Shown here: piece by piece, positions 29,949-39,033 of the stretch
Layout: every line of letters begins with the position of its first letter
Numbering within the stretch: position 1 is the first letter of the stretch
DNA from: CAVUXJ01 sp963814975
GTDB lineage: Bacteria; Acidobacteriota; Vicinamibacteria; Vicinamibacterales; CAVVIG01
NCBI GenBank assembly: GCA_963814975.1
Contig: CAWFFB010000010.1
Location: 124,001 to 188,000, forward strand
Direction: 5' to 3'
DNA: 64,000 nucleotides
Translations under genes and position numbers: made by a program
Notes under the pieces: model-generated
What the model saw: the letters and a program-made list of their open reading frames with translations, nothing else
The model's database searches: none
What the model was told of the DNA's origin: nothing

Positions 29949-30890
29949 ATGACGCTTCGGCTGGGCGTCATGGGCGTCGGTTATCTCGGCCGCCATCACG
30001 CCCGGATTCTGTCGTCGCTGCCAGGCATCGATCTGGTCGCGGTCGTCGACATCAATACCGCCCGCGCCGCCGAGGTCGCGGCCGCAAACCGGACCCGGCC
30101 GCTCGGCGACTTCCGGGAGCTCCTCGGTCAGGTCGACGCGGTGACGATCGCCGTTCCCACGGAACTGCACCGGGACATCGCGATCGCCGTTCCTGTCGGC
30201 GGGCGTGCCGGTGCTCGTCGAGAAGCCGATGGCGCGGTCGTTGGCAGAAGCCGACGACGATGATCGACGCGGCCGCCCGCGCCGGGGTGCCGCTCGCGGT
30301 CGGGACACACGGAGCGCTTCAACCCGGCCGTCGCCGCCGCGCGGCCGCTGATCGACGATCCGCGGTTCATCGAGGTCCACCGCCTCGGCACTTTTCCCGA
30401 CCGCAGCCTCGACATCGACGTCGTCTTCGACCTGATGATCCACGACCTCGACGTCGTGCTGTCGCTCGTGAAGTCGGAGGTCGAATCGATCGAGGCGGTC
30501 GGCGTGCCGGTGCTGACCGATCGCGTGGACATTGCGAACGCTCGCCTTCGATTCGCCAACGGCTGCATCGCGAACATCACGGCCAGCCGCATCAGCCGCG
30601 ACCGCGTGCGCAAGGTCCGGTTCTTCCAGCCGGCGGCTTACGTGTCGATCGACTATGCCGCTCAGAAGGTCGCGGTGTGGCGCCTGGTCAAGGGCGAGGG
30701 GCCGAAGCCGGCGATTGAGGGCGGCCTGGTGGAGGTCGCCAGCGAAGAGCCGCTCAAACGCGAGCTCGGCGATTTCGTCGACGCGGTTGTCACGCGCCGC
30801 CCGCCGCTGGTGACCGGCGAGCAGGGCCGCCGCGCGCTCGCGCTCGCGCAGCTGATAACCGATAAGATGGCTCTGGGCTCCGGGCTCTAG
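29949..30890 (+). CDS. Gfo/Idh/MocA-family oxidoreductase (three frame changes)
   Basis: NAD(P)-dependent sugar or nucleotide-sugar dehydrogenase. N-terminal Rossmann GVMGVGYLGRHHARIL, VDINTARA, AVPTELHRDI, then VLVEKPMA with the conserved Lys, GHTERFNPA, and a C-terminal substrate domain (DIDVVFDLMIHDLDVVLS). Homologues with this sequence sit beside lpxA/lpxI in many genomes and are suspected, not proven, to act on UDP-GlcNAc derivatives. Extra bases near 30193, 30260 and 30313. The last codons lie inside a palindromic repeat that runs into the spacer. Confidence 0.82.
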
Positions 30891-30939
30891 GCTCAGCAGG
30901 ACCTCAACGCCACGAGCCTGGAGTCAACAGCCTGGAGCC
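30876..30939. repeat. Fold-back repeat overlapping the 3' end of the Gfo/Idh gene
   Basis: GGCTCCGGGCT at 30876-30886, inside the last codons, matches AGCCTGGAGCC at 30929-30939 inverted at 10 of 11 positions. AGCCTGGAG also occurs near 30915. Confidence 0.6.
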
Positions 30940-30948
30940 GTTCGTCCC

Positions 30949-32396
30949 ATGTACCCCGACCTGAACGACTTTCTCGCCGACCTGGACAAGCGCCGGCTGC
31001 TGGCCCGCGTGGGCGAGCCGGTGAGCCCGGAACTCGAGATCGCCGCCGTCACCGATCGCGCCTGCAAGGCGGCCGGGCGGCGGACCTGCGCTGCTGTTCG
31101 AGCGGCCGGCCGGGTTCGACATCCCGGTGGCGACCAACGTGTTCGGATCGACCGAGCGGATGTGTCTGGCGCTCGGCGTGAAGTCGCTCGACGATCTGGC
31201 GGCGGAGATCAACGAGCTGATGACGCCGCGATGCCGCAGGGCATCATCGACGCGCTGAAAATGCTGCCGGCGGTCGCGCGGCTGAAGGATCTGATGCCGA
31301 AGACCGTCAAGGACGCGGCCTGTCAGGAAGTCGTCCGTGAACACGGGCACGCTCGACGAGCTGCCAATCCTGAAATGCTGGCCCGAAGACGGCGGCCGGT
31401 TCATCACGCTGCCGCTCGTCTTCACGAAGGATCCCGAGACCGGCATGCGCAACATCGGCACCTACCGGATGCAGGTGTTCGATGGCCGCACGACCGGCAT
31501 GCACTGGCAGCGGCACAAGGGGGGCGCGCAGCATCACCGCGTCGCCGAGCGCCTGGGTAAGCGGCTCGAGGTCGCCGTGGCGCTGAGCCCCGAGCCGGTG
31601 CTGACCTACTGCGCCACCGCGCCGATGCCCGAGGGTCTCGACGAACTGCTGCTCGGCGGCTTTCTGTCCCGTCGGCGCATCGAGCTGGTCAAGTGCGTAA
31701 CCGTCGATCTCGAGGTGCCGGCGAGCGCGCATATCGTGCTCGAGGGCTACGTGGATCCAGGCGAGCGGCGTCGCGAGGGACCGTTCGGCGATCACACGGG
31801 TTTCTACTCGCAGCCTGACGACTATCCGGTGTTCCATCTCACTTGCATCACCTCCCGCAAGCGGCCGACGTATCTGACGACCATCGTCGGTATTCCGCCG
31901 ATGGAGGACTACTACCTCGGGATGGCGAGCGAGCGGATCTTTCTGCCGATGATTCAGAAGACCGTGCCGGAAATCGTCGACATGCATTTTCCGGCGGAAG
32001 GCATCTTCCACAATCTCGTGATCATTTCGATCGACAAGCGGTATCCGGGCCACGCGCGCAAGATCATGAACGCCGTCTGGGGGCTCGGCCAGTTGATGTT
32101 CTCGAAGACAGTGGTCGTCGTGGACAAGGACGTCAACGTCCATGACCTGCGCGAAGTGGCCTGGATCGTCGGCACGCACATGGATCCGATGCGCGACGTG
32201 CAGATGACCAAGGGGCCGGTGGACGATCTGGACGATGCCGCCGAATTGCCGGCATATGGCGGGAAGATGGGAATCGACGCGACCCGGAAATGGGCGTCCG
32301 AGGGCTACACGCGCACGCTGGCCCGCGCGGATCAGAACGACCGAGGCGGCTGCCCTGCGGGCAGCGGACATCTGGCGGCGTCTGCCACGTCCATAA
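30949..32396 (+). CDS. ubiD: UbiD-family decarboxylase (four frame changes)
   Basis: Prenylated-FMN-dependent decarboxylase. Seen: LNDFLADLDKRRLLARV, ALLFERPAGFDIPVATNVFGS, LDELPILKCWPEDGGRFITLP, RNIGTYRMQVFDGRTTGMHWQ, then GEGPFGDHTG-type EGPFGDHTGFYS and SIDKRYPGHA, ending WRRLPRP at 32396. Located next to a futalosine-type menaquinone cluster with ubiA and ubiX homologues, it most likely decarboxylates the prenylated naphthoate. Frame changes near 31085, 31230, 31337 and 32325. Confidence 0.88.
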
Positions 32397-32420
32397 TGGA
32401 GGGGAACGAGCGTCCTGCCG

Positions 32421-33002
32421 ATGGGGACGCTCCTGGCTGCGAGATCCTTATGCCCACTCTCACCGGACCAAAACACCTTTCTTCAGCGGCTCATCGGCGC
32501 GCTGGCCCTCGACGTCGCGATCTACGAAGAGGTCGAGGGCGATCGCGGGGCGACGATGCAGGCGTTCACGGTCGTCCTTCTCTCGAGCGTCGCCGCAGGC
32601 ATCGGCGCGCGAGGCTTCGCCGAGAACACGATCGCCAACATCGCGTTCATCAGCATCATCTCGCTGCTCGCCTGGGCCGCCTGGGCGCTTGTGACGTTCG
32701 AGATAGGCGGGCGCCTGATGCCGGAGCCGCAGACGCGCGTCGACGTGGGCGAGCTGCTGCGGACAATCGGCTTCGCGTCGACGCCCGGAATGCTGCGCGC
32801 GCTGGGCGCCGTGCCGCGCGCGACGATGCCTGTCTTCGTCATCACCTCCATCTGGATGCTGCTGGCGATGATCGTCGCCGTGCGCCAGGCGCTCGATTAC
32901 CGCAGCACGCCTCGCGCCGTCGCCGTCTGCGTTCTGGGTTGGCTTCTCGCCGTGGCGTTCGCAGTCGGGCTCGGCCTGCTGTTCGGGCCTTCGGTTTCCT
33001 AA
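32421..33002 (+). CDS. Yip1-like multi-pass membrane protein
   Basis: About 190 residues. After a cytoplasmic segment TFLQRLIGALALDVAIYEEVEGD come four to five hydrophobic helices with the Yip1-type pattern of paired helices and short loops. No enzymatic motif. The N-terminus is uncertain because an ATG at 32451 lies in another frame and a single-base change could join it. Role in the menaquinone neighbourhood unknown. Confidence 0.65.
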   Translation: MGTLLAARSLCPLSPDQNTFLQRLIGALALDVAIYEEVEGDRGATMQAFTVVLLSSVAAGIGARGFAENTIANIAFISIISLLAWAAWALVTFEIGGRLMPEPQTRVDVGELLRTIGFASTPGMLRALGAVPRATMPVFVITSIWMLLAMIVAVRQALDYRSTPRAVAVCVLGWLLAVAFAVGLGLLFGPSVS

Positions 33003-33017
33003 ATGCAGGTCATCAAT

Positions 33018-33098
33018 TGACAGTCTGACGGTTCTCTTGCCGAGCGCTTCGGTACTTGGCGTCAGGCGGCGGCTGATAGTTGGCATGTAGACTGTCAA
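33018..33098. repeat. Fold-back word-repeat spacer (Yip1-like to MqnE-like)
   Basis: TTGACAGTCT at 33018-33027 is the exact inverted complement of AGACTGTCAA at 33089-33098, followed by further copies AACTGTGAACTGTCAGCTGTC. The gap to 33150 holds no gene. Confidence 0.75.
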
Positions 33099-33150
33099 CT
33101 GTGAACTGTCAGCTGTCATACCTAGGTCCGTTTGATAACATTGTTCCTGG

Positions 33151-34004
33151 ATGACCGTCACCGAAGCCGAGCTCGCGTCGCTCGCCGCCAGCCACGACAT
33201 CATCAGCCTCGGGATGCTCGCCGACGACGCGCGGCGCGCGCGTCACGGCACGCGCACGACGTTCGTGCGCGTCGCGGACGTGTCGTCCGAGCCGGGGGCG
33301 CCGATCGCGTGTCCCCCCGGCGCCGGAGAGGTTCGGATTGTCGGTTCGCCAGCGAGCCGCGGCGGCCGCCATCGAGCGGGTCAAGGAGGTCGTGGCGCAG
33401 GCGCACGGCGTTCCGGTGTCAGGCTTCTCGCTCGCCGATCTCGAGGAGCTGGCCGGTCGCGAGCGGGTGACGCTGCGTGCGCTGCTCGAAGCGCTGCGTG
33501 CCGCCGGCCTGGATCTGGTCGCCGAGGCGCCCTTCGATCAACTGAAAGATGCGCATCGCTCGATCGAAGAGGTGAACATTGCCGGGCTGGCGCTGGCGCG
33601 CCTCACGATCCACCGCCTTCCCGGCTGCCGACGCGCTGCCGCTCCTGAAACAGGTCGCGGCGCTCCAGTACGCCGTGGCGGTCATTCGCGCATTTGCGCC
33701 GCTGCCGCGCCGCGTGAATCCCGCCGTCCCGACGACCGGGTACGAGGACGTCAAGCGGGTGGCGCTGGCGCGGCTCTTCCTGGACAACGTGCCGTCGATT
33801 CAGGTGGACTGGTCGCTCTACGGCCCGAAGCTCGCGCAGGTCGCGCTGACGGTCGGTGCCGACGATGTTGATGGCGTGTCGCCGGCCGACGACATGTCGG
33901 AGGGACCCCGGCGTGCTCCGCTCGAGGAGATCCGGCGGAACATCCGCGCCGCGGGTCTCGAGCCCGTCGAACGCAACGGCCGCTTCGAGTTGCTCGGTCG
34001 ATGA
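33151..34004 (+). CDS. MqnE/MqnC-like protein lacking the radical-SAM cysteines (two frame changes)
   Basis: About 284 residues. The N-terminus (DIISLGMLADDARRARHG, TFVRVADV) and C-terminus (YEDVKRVALARLFLDN, IQVDWSLYGPKLAQVALTVGADDVDGV) follow aminofutalosine synthase (MqnE)/MqnC/CofH proteins. However, the CxxxCxxC loop that binds the 4Fe-4S cluster, with its roughly 35 surrounding residues, is missing: FVRVADV runs almost directly to EVRIVGSP. It is thus predicted not to do radical-SAM chemistry. Frame changes near 33355 and 33610. Stop overlaps the mqnA start. A regulatory or scaffold role in the pathway is only an inference. Confidence 0.7.
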
Positions 34005-34902
34005 CGCGTGTCCGCCTCGGCGCCGTCGGGTACCTGAATGCCCGCCCTCACGTCTTCGGTCTGGACCGTGCACCCCGGTTTGACGCTTCGCTTCGACGTG
34101 CCGTCGCGGTGCGCCGCGCTGCTGCACGACGGGCGAGATCGACGTCGGGCTCATTCCTTCGATTGAGTACCTCCGCGGGAGCTATGCCATCGTTCCCGAT
34201 ATCGCTATCGCGTCTCGCGGGCCCGTGGCGTCGGTCATGCTCTATACCACCCGGCCGATGCCGAGGTCCGATCGATCGCGCTCGACACGAGCTCCCGGAC
34301 GTCGGTGGCGCTCGCGCGCGTCCTCTGCGCGCGGGCGTTCCATATTCAGCCGCGGTTCGAACCGCACGGACCTGATCTGGAAACGATGCTGGCTCACCAC
34401 GACGCGGCGTTGATCATCGGCGACCAGGCGCTGTTTGCGGACACGAGTCGGCTGACCGTTCACCGCGGACAGACGACCGCACGTCACGAGCCGTCGACAT
34501 CGACGCTTCATTCGTCGAATGCAGCCGTCGATTCGCTGTCAACGGTCGACTGTCAGCATCCGCCGATCGAAGATCGATCTCGGCGAGGTCTGGACGGCGA
34601 TGACCGGCTTGCCGTTCGTGTATGCGTTCTGGGCCGGCCGGGCCGACGTTCTGACACCCGGCGACGTGCTCGCGCTGCAGCAGGCGCGGGACGCCGGCGT
34701 CGAGCGGATCGACAAGCTCTGCGCCGAGTACTTTCCCGGCGTGCCGGCGCGCCAGCAGGTCGGGGTGCGATATCTTCGGGATAATATCAGGTACCATCTC
34801 GGTCCTGAAGAGCGTGCCGGGCTCGAGCTGTTTTACCGGTACGCGGTGGAAGCGCACGTGGTGCCGGAAACCCGTGAGCTGCGATTCTTTGAGCAGGCGT
34901 GA
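34001..34902 (+). CDS. mqnA: Chorismate dehydratase MqnA (frame changes and an inserted palindrome)
   Basis: First step of the futalosine menaquinone route. Seen: VRLGAVGYLNARPHVFGL, EIDVGLIPSIEYLR, IAIASRGPVASVMLY, ALDTSSRTSVALARVL, ALIIGDQALF, then KIDLGEVWTAMTGLPFVYAFWAGR and the helical C-terminus. Between GDQALF and KIDLGE, where the family has a loop of about 15 residues, lie about 115 extra bases (34451-34565) that form an inverted repeat like the intergenic ones. Frame changes near 34084, 34133, 34260 and within the insert. ATG overlaps the previous stop. Confidence 0.85.
34451..34557. repeat. Palindromic word-repeat inside mqnA
   Basis: Arm 34451-34472 (begins GCTGACCG, ends GGACAG) matches the reverse complement of 34536-34557 at 17 of 22 positions without gaps. 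The loop carries GTCGACATCGACG, TTCGTCGAATG and CCGTCGATTCG words. It resembles the spacer repeats at 33018 and 37444. Confidence 0.7.
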
Positions 34903-34923
34903 AGGCTGACGCTTCAGTTCTGT

Positions 34924-34977
34924 GTTCTTGGTTGCCGGGTTCAGCACAAGCAGAGCGGCCCAGATCGAACCAAGAAC
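34924..34977. repeat. Fold-back repeat spacer (mqnA to mqnC)
   Basis: GTTCTTGGTT (34924-34933) and AACCAAGAAC (34968-34977) are perfect inverted complements; looser copies (AGTTCTGTGTTC, GAACGGCGAACG) extend both sides. No gene in the 114-base gap. Confidence 0.7.
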
Positions 34978-35016
34978 GGCGAACGACCAGGAAAGGTCTT
35001 CAGGTCGGTAGGTTCC

Positions 35017-36234
35017 ATGACCCTCGATTCCATCGCCGACAAGGTCCGAGCGGGAGAGCGCATCGGCGCCGACGAGGCGCTCGCGCTCTATCGCCATGCG
35101 CCGACCCTGGTCCTCGGCCAGCTGGCCGGCCTGGTGCGGCAGCGCAAGCACCCCGAGCCCATCGTCACCTACATCATCGACCGCAACGTGAACTACACGA
35201 ACGTGTGCGTCGCGAAGTGCAACTTCTGCGCGTTCTACCGGCCGGTGGGCTCGGCCGAAGGCTACGTGCTCGGCTTCGAGGAGATCTTCAGAAAGATCGA
35301 CGAAACGATCGCCGTCGGCGGCGTTCAGCTCTTGTTGCAGGGCGGGCACAACCCGGATCTGCCGCTGGGGTGGTACGAGGATCTGTTCCGCGCGATCAAG
35401 GGACGATATCCGGCATTCAAGCTCCATGCGCTGTCGCCGCCCGAAGTCATCCATCTTTCGCGTCTGTCCCAGCTGACGGTGCCCGAGGTGCTCGAGCGGC
35501 TGATCGCGGCCGGGCTCGACAGCGTTCCGGGCGGCGGCGCCGAGATTCTGGTCGATCGCGTCCGCAAGCTGCTTCACTGCTACGGCAAGGCGACCGCCGA
35601 CGAGTGGCTGGACGTCATGCGTCACGCCCATCGCCCGGGGCTTCGCACCACGGCGACGATGATGTACGGGACGGTCGAGACCGATGAGGAGCGGCTCGAG
35701 CATCTGCTGCGGCTGCGGGCCTTGCAGGATGAGACGGGCGGCTTCACCGCTTTCATCACCTGGAGCTATCAGCCGGAGCACACCGAGCTCGCCGGCAGCG
35801 AGGCAACGGGCATCGACTATCTCCGCACGCTGGCGCTGGCGCGCATCGTGCTGGACAACTTCGACAACCTGCAGGCCTCGTGGGTGACGCAGGGCGGCAA
35901 GGTGGGGCAGTTGAGCCTCGCCTACGGCGCCAACGACATGGGCAGCGTGATGATCGAAGAGAACGTCGTGCGCGCGGCGGGCGCCAGCTACTGCATGGAC
36001 GAGGTGGAGATCGTCAGGAACATCGAGGATGCCGGGTTCGTCCCGAAGCGCCGCAACATGCACTACGAGATTCTCGGAGATCCGATCTTCCGCGAGCGCG
36101 AGGTGCCGCGCATGCTGGAGCTGGCGACCGCGCGCGAGGCGGGCGACCACAGCGTCCCGGAGGAGCTTCGCCTGTATCCGGCCCGAAGCCGCACCGGCAA
36201 GCTCGAACGATCGCTGGACGGCCGGACAGGGTGA
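35017..36234 (+). CDS. mqnC: Cyclic dehypoxanthinylfutalosine synthase MqnC
   Basis: Radical-SAM enzyme cyclising dehypoxanthinyl futalosine. 405 residues, intact. The cluster motif CVAKCNFC is preceded by YIIDRNVNYTN. The continuation LLQGGHNPDLPLGWYEDLF, GLDSVPGGGAEIL, MMYGTVETDEERLEHL, ASWVTQGGKVGQLSLAYGANDMGSVMIEENVV is the MqnC type rather than MqnE. Its stop overlaps the ATG of the deaminase. It is the only radical-SAM member of the pathway with a complete cluster site in this window. Confidence 0.93.
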   Translation: MTLDSIADKVRAGERIGADEALALYRHAPTLVLGQLAGLVRQRKHPEPIVTYIIDRNVNYTNVCVAKCNFCAFYRPVGSAEGYVLGFEEIFRKIDETIAVGGVQLLLQGGHNPDLPLGWYEDLFRAIKGRYPAFKLHALSPPEVIHLSRLSQLTVPEVLERLIAAGLDSVPGGGAEILVDRVRKLLHCYGKATADEWLDVMRHAHRPGLRTTATMMYGTVETDEERLEHLLRLRALQDETGGFTAFITWSYQPEHTELAGSEATGIDYLRTLALARIVLDNFDNLQASWVTQGGKVGQLSLAYGANDMGSVMIEENVVRAAGASYCMDEVEIVRNIEDAGFVPKRRNMHYEILGDPIFREREVPRMLELATAREAGDHSVPEELRLYPARSRTGKLERSLDGRTG

Positions 36235-37443
36235 TGATCCGCTATCACGCGTCCTGGGTCCTGCCGATCGGTGATCCGCCGATCCGCGACGGCTGGGTGG
36301 CGGTCGATCGCGATCGGGTCGTCGCGCTGGGCAAGCGGGCGCCCGGAGATACGAACGCCGAGCGCGACCTGGGCAGCGTCGCGATCCTGCCCGGTCTGGT
36401 GAACGCCCACACGCACCTCGAGCTGTCGTACCTGCGGGACGACGGTGCCGCCGGCCGCCGAGTTCGTCGCCTGGATTCGCAGCGTCATCGGAGCACGCCG
36501 AAGCCGACCCGACCCTGAGGCCGCCGAGATTGTTCAGTCGATCGAATCCGGCATCGAGGAATCGATCCGCTCCGGTACCGCGCTCGTCGGCGACATCAGC
36601 AATACGCTGGTGACATTCGGCCCTCTGGAGCGCAGTCCGCTCGCCGCTCTCGTCTTCTACGAGCTGATTCGGTTCGCGCCAACCGATGCCGACCGGTTCG
36701 TCGATGCGGCGTGTCGTCAGCTGGACGCGCTCGTCCCCACCGCTCGCGTGAGAACGAGCCTGGCCGCGCACGCGCCGTATTCGGTCGCGCCGCTGGTCCT
36801 TCGGGCGATTCGGCGCGCCTCGGATCGCGATCCGTTCGCGCGCTGCAGCGTCCACGTGTCGGAGGCGGTCGAGGAGGTCGAGTTCATCAAGACGGGCGGA
36901 GGGCCATGTCGCGCCCTTCTGGAGGAGATGGGGGCCTGGAACCCGTCGTGGGTCGCTCCGGGCGTCAGCCCGGTGCAGTATCTGGACGAGACCGGCTTTC
37001 TCGATTCGCGTGTGCTCGCGGTGCACGGCGTGCAGATGTCGTCAGGCGATCTCTCGCGGCTGGCCGCTCGCGGCGTCACCCTCGTCACCTGTCCCCGCAG
37101 CAACGGCCATACCGGCGCCGGGGCGCCGCCCATCGAGGAGTTCTACGCGTCCGGCGTGCGGGTGGCGGTCGGCACCGACAGCCTGGCGAGCTCGCCGGAC
37201 CTGAGCGTCTTTGCCGAGTTGGCGACGATGCGTGCGCTCGCGCCGTCGGTGCCGGCGCCGACCCTGCTCGACAGCGCGACGCGTCAGGGGGCGCGCGCCC
37301 TCGGCTTCGAGTCGGAGTACGGCTCGATCGAGCCCGGAAAGCGCGCGCGCCTGCTCGCCGTCACCATTCCGCGTGGCACCGACGATGTGGAAGAATATCT
37401 GGTGTCGGGGATCCAGCCCGAGCAGATACGGTGGATCGAGTGA
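36234..37443 (+). CDS. mqnX: Aminodeoxyfutalosine deaminase-like amidohydrolase (one frame change)
   Basis: TIM-barrel amidohydrolase: NAHTHLELSYL (HxH metal ligands), AAHAPYSV, CSVHVSEAVEE, LAVHGVQ, CPRSNGHTG and GTDSLASSPDLSVFAE, the pattern of the aminofutalosine deaminase/MtaD group. About 400 residues. Between mqnC and ubiA, deamination of aminodeoxyfutalosine to futalosine is the likely role; a related nucleoside deaminase is possible. An extra base near 36448 shifts the frame. ATGA overlap with mqnC. Confidence 0.85.
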
Positions 37444-37467
37444 CTGGCAGGATCCACAACCGACGCT

Positions 37468-37550
37468 CGACGATTGACCGATCGAGCTCGAGGCGTCGAT
37501 CGTCGACTAGAGAGCGTCAATCCAACCGGGGTCGTCGATCGTCGATGTAG
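37468..37550. repeat. Word-repeat spacer (deaminase to ubiA)
   Basis: CGTCGATCGTCGA and related words (TCGACGAT, ATCGTCGA) alternate in both orientations through the 114-base gap; TCGACGATTGACCGATCGAG folds onto the CTCGAGGCGTCGATCGTCGA that follows it. Confidence 0.55.
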
Positions 37551-37557
37551 ATTGAAG

Positions 37558-38411
37558 ATGTTCAAACGCCTCGCAACCTATCTCTCCTTCGTCCGCTTCA
37601 GCCACTCGGTGTTTGCGCTGCCGTTTGCGCTCGCGGGCACGCTGCTGGCTGCGCGACATTCAACGATCACGTGGACGACGGTCGGCTGGATTCTGCTGGC
37701 GATGGTGACGGCGCGGAGCGCGGCCATGGGATTCAACCGTCTCGTCGACGCGCGGTTCGATGCCCTGAATCCGCGAACGGCGAACCGCGAGATTCCTCGC
37801 GGCGCCATGGGTGTGCGGGAAGCGGGTGCCTTCGTCGCGTTGTCGTCCCTCGTCTTCGTCTATGCCGCCTGGCGGCTCAACCCGTTGTGCCTTCTCCTTT
37901 CGCCCGTCGCGCTCGTCGTGTCTTCTGGTATTCGCTGGCGAAGCGTTACACGACCTGGACGCAGTTGTTCCTCGGCCTGGCCATGGCGATTGCGCCTGTC
38001 GGCGGATGGCTGGCGGCAGGGGGCCGTGGCGGCTGGGAACCCTGGCTTCTCGGGGTGGCGATCGGCGCCTGGGTGGGGGGGTTCGACGTGTTGTACGCCT
38101 GCCAGGACATCGACTTCGATCGAGCGCACGGGCTGCGATCGATTCCGGCGCGATTCGGCGTCCCCACGGCGCTGGTGATTTCCCGAGCGCTCCACGTCGT
38201 CACGGTGGCGTGTCTGCTGGCGCTTGCCTGGGTGACGCCGCTCTCGACCTTCTACCTGGCGGGCGTCGGCGTGGTCGCGCTGCTGCTCGTCTACGAACAG
38301 TCGCTGGTGCGGGCCGACGACCTGTCGCAGGTCAAACGAGCGTTCGACCTGAACGGCTACGTCGGCATTCTCTATCTGCTCGTGCTCGCGGCATCGATCT
38401 ATGGGCGCTGA
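37558..38411 (+). CDS. ubiA: UbiA-family prenyltransferase (MqnP-type; one frame change)
   Basis: Membrane prenyltransferase attaching the isoprenoid tail to the naphthoquinone precursor. First Asp-rich motif NRLVDARFDALNPRTANREIPRG and second motif DVLYACQDIDFDRAHGLRSIP are both present, amid eight or nine hydrophobic helices; about 284 residues. The frame changes near 37920, between ALVV and FWYSLAKRYTTW. Clustered with mqnA, mqnC, ubiX and menG, so the futalosine-pathway role is favoured over ubiquinone. The ubiX start lies ten bases inside its 3' end. Confidence 0.9.
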
Positions 38412-39030
38412 AGAACGGCGGCGGTCCGTCGCCATCGCCGTCACCGGCGCCAGCGGAGCGATCTACGCCACCCGAACGCTGGCGGCGCTGCTTGCGCGAG
38501 GGGTCCACGTGGAGCTCATCGTGACCGACTACGGCCGGCGGCTGCTGCGCGACGAACTCGGCGAGCAGGCAGCCGTCGAGCGCCTGATGCCGTACCTCAC
38601 GGAGAAGTACGGCGGCGACGTGAGCGCCGGCAGCTTCACACTCCACAGCAACCGCGATCTCGGGGCGACGATTGCGAGCGGCAGTCACTCCTGTTCGGGG
38701 ATGGTGATCGTGCCCTGTTCGATGAAGACGCTGGCAGGCGTCGCCCACGGACTCTCCCGAACGCTGGTCGAGCGGGCCGCCGACGTGATGCTGAAGGAGC
38801 GCCGCCCGCTGATCATCGTGCCCCGCGAGACGCCGATGAGCCTGCCGCAGCTAAAGAACATGGTGCTCTGCGCCGAAGCCGGCGCCGTGATCCTCCCCGC
38901 GATGCCCGCGTTCTATCAGCTTCCGAAGACGCTGGACGACCTCGCCGATTTCATGGCGGGGAAGATTGTGAGCGCTCTGGGGTTCGATCACGATTTATAT
39001 CCCTCGTGGACCGGCAGCGTCGTGCCGTGA
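38401..39030 (+). CDS. ubiX: Flavin prenyltransferase UbiX
   Basis: Makes prenylated FMN, the cofactor of the UbiD decarboxylase at 30949. 209 residues: VAIAVTGASGAIYATRTL flavin-binding opening, ASGSHSCSGMVIVPCSMKTLAGVAHGLS, and LIIVPRETPMSLPQLKNM with conserved Arg and Glu. Overlaps the ubiA stop by eleven bases, showing translational coupling. Confidence 0.94.
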   Translation: MGAEERRRSVAIAVTGASGAIYATRTLAALLARGVHVELIVTDYGRRLLRDELGEQAAVERLMPYLTEKYGGDVSAGSFTLHSNRDLGATIASGSHSCSGMVIVPCSMKTLAGVAHGLSRTLVERAADVMLKERRPLIIVPRETPMSLPQLKNMVLCAEAGAVILPAMPAFYQLPKTLDDLADFMAGKIVSALGFDHDLYPSWTGSVVP

Positions 39031-39033
39031 CGA

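Noticed and set aside
34414..37026. Long minus-strand open frame opposite mqnA, mqnC and the deaminase
   Set aside because: Antisense shadow; the plus-strand proteins have full catalytic motifs and the antisense protein has none.
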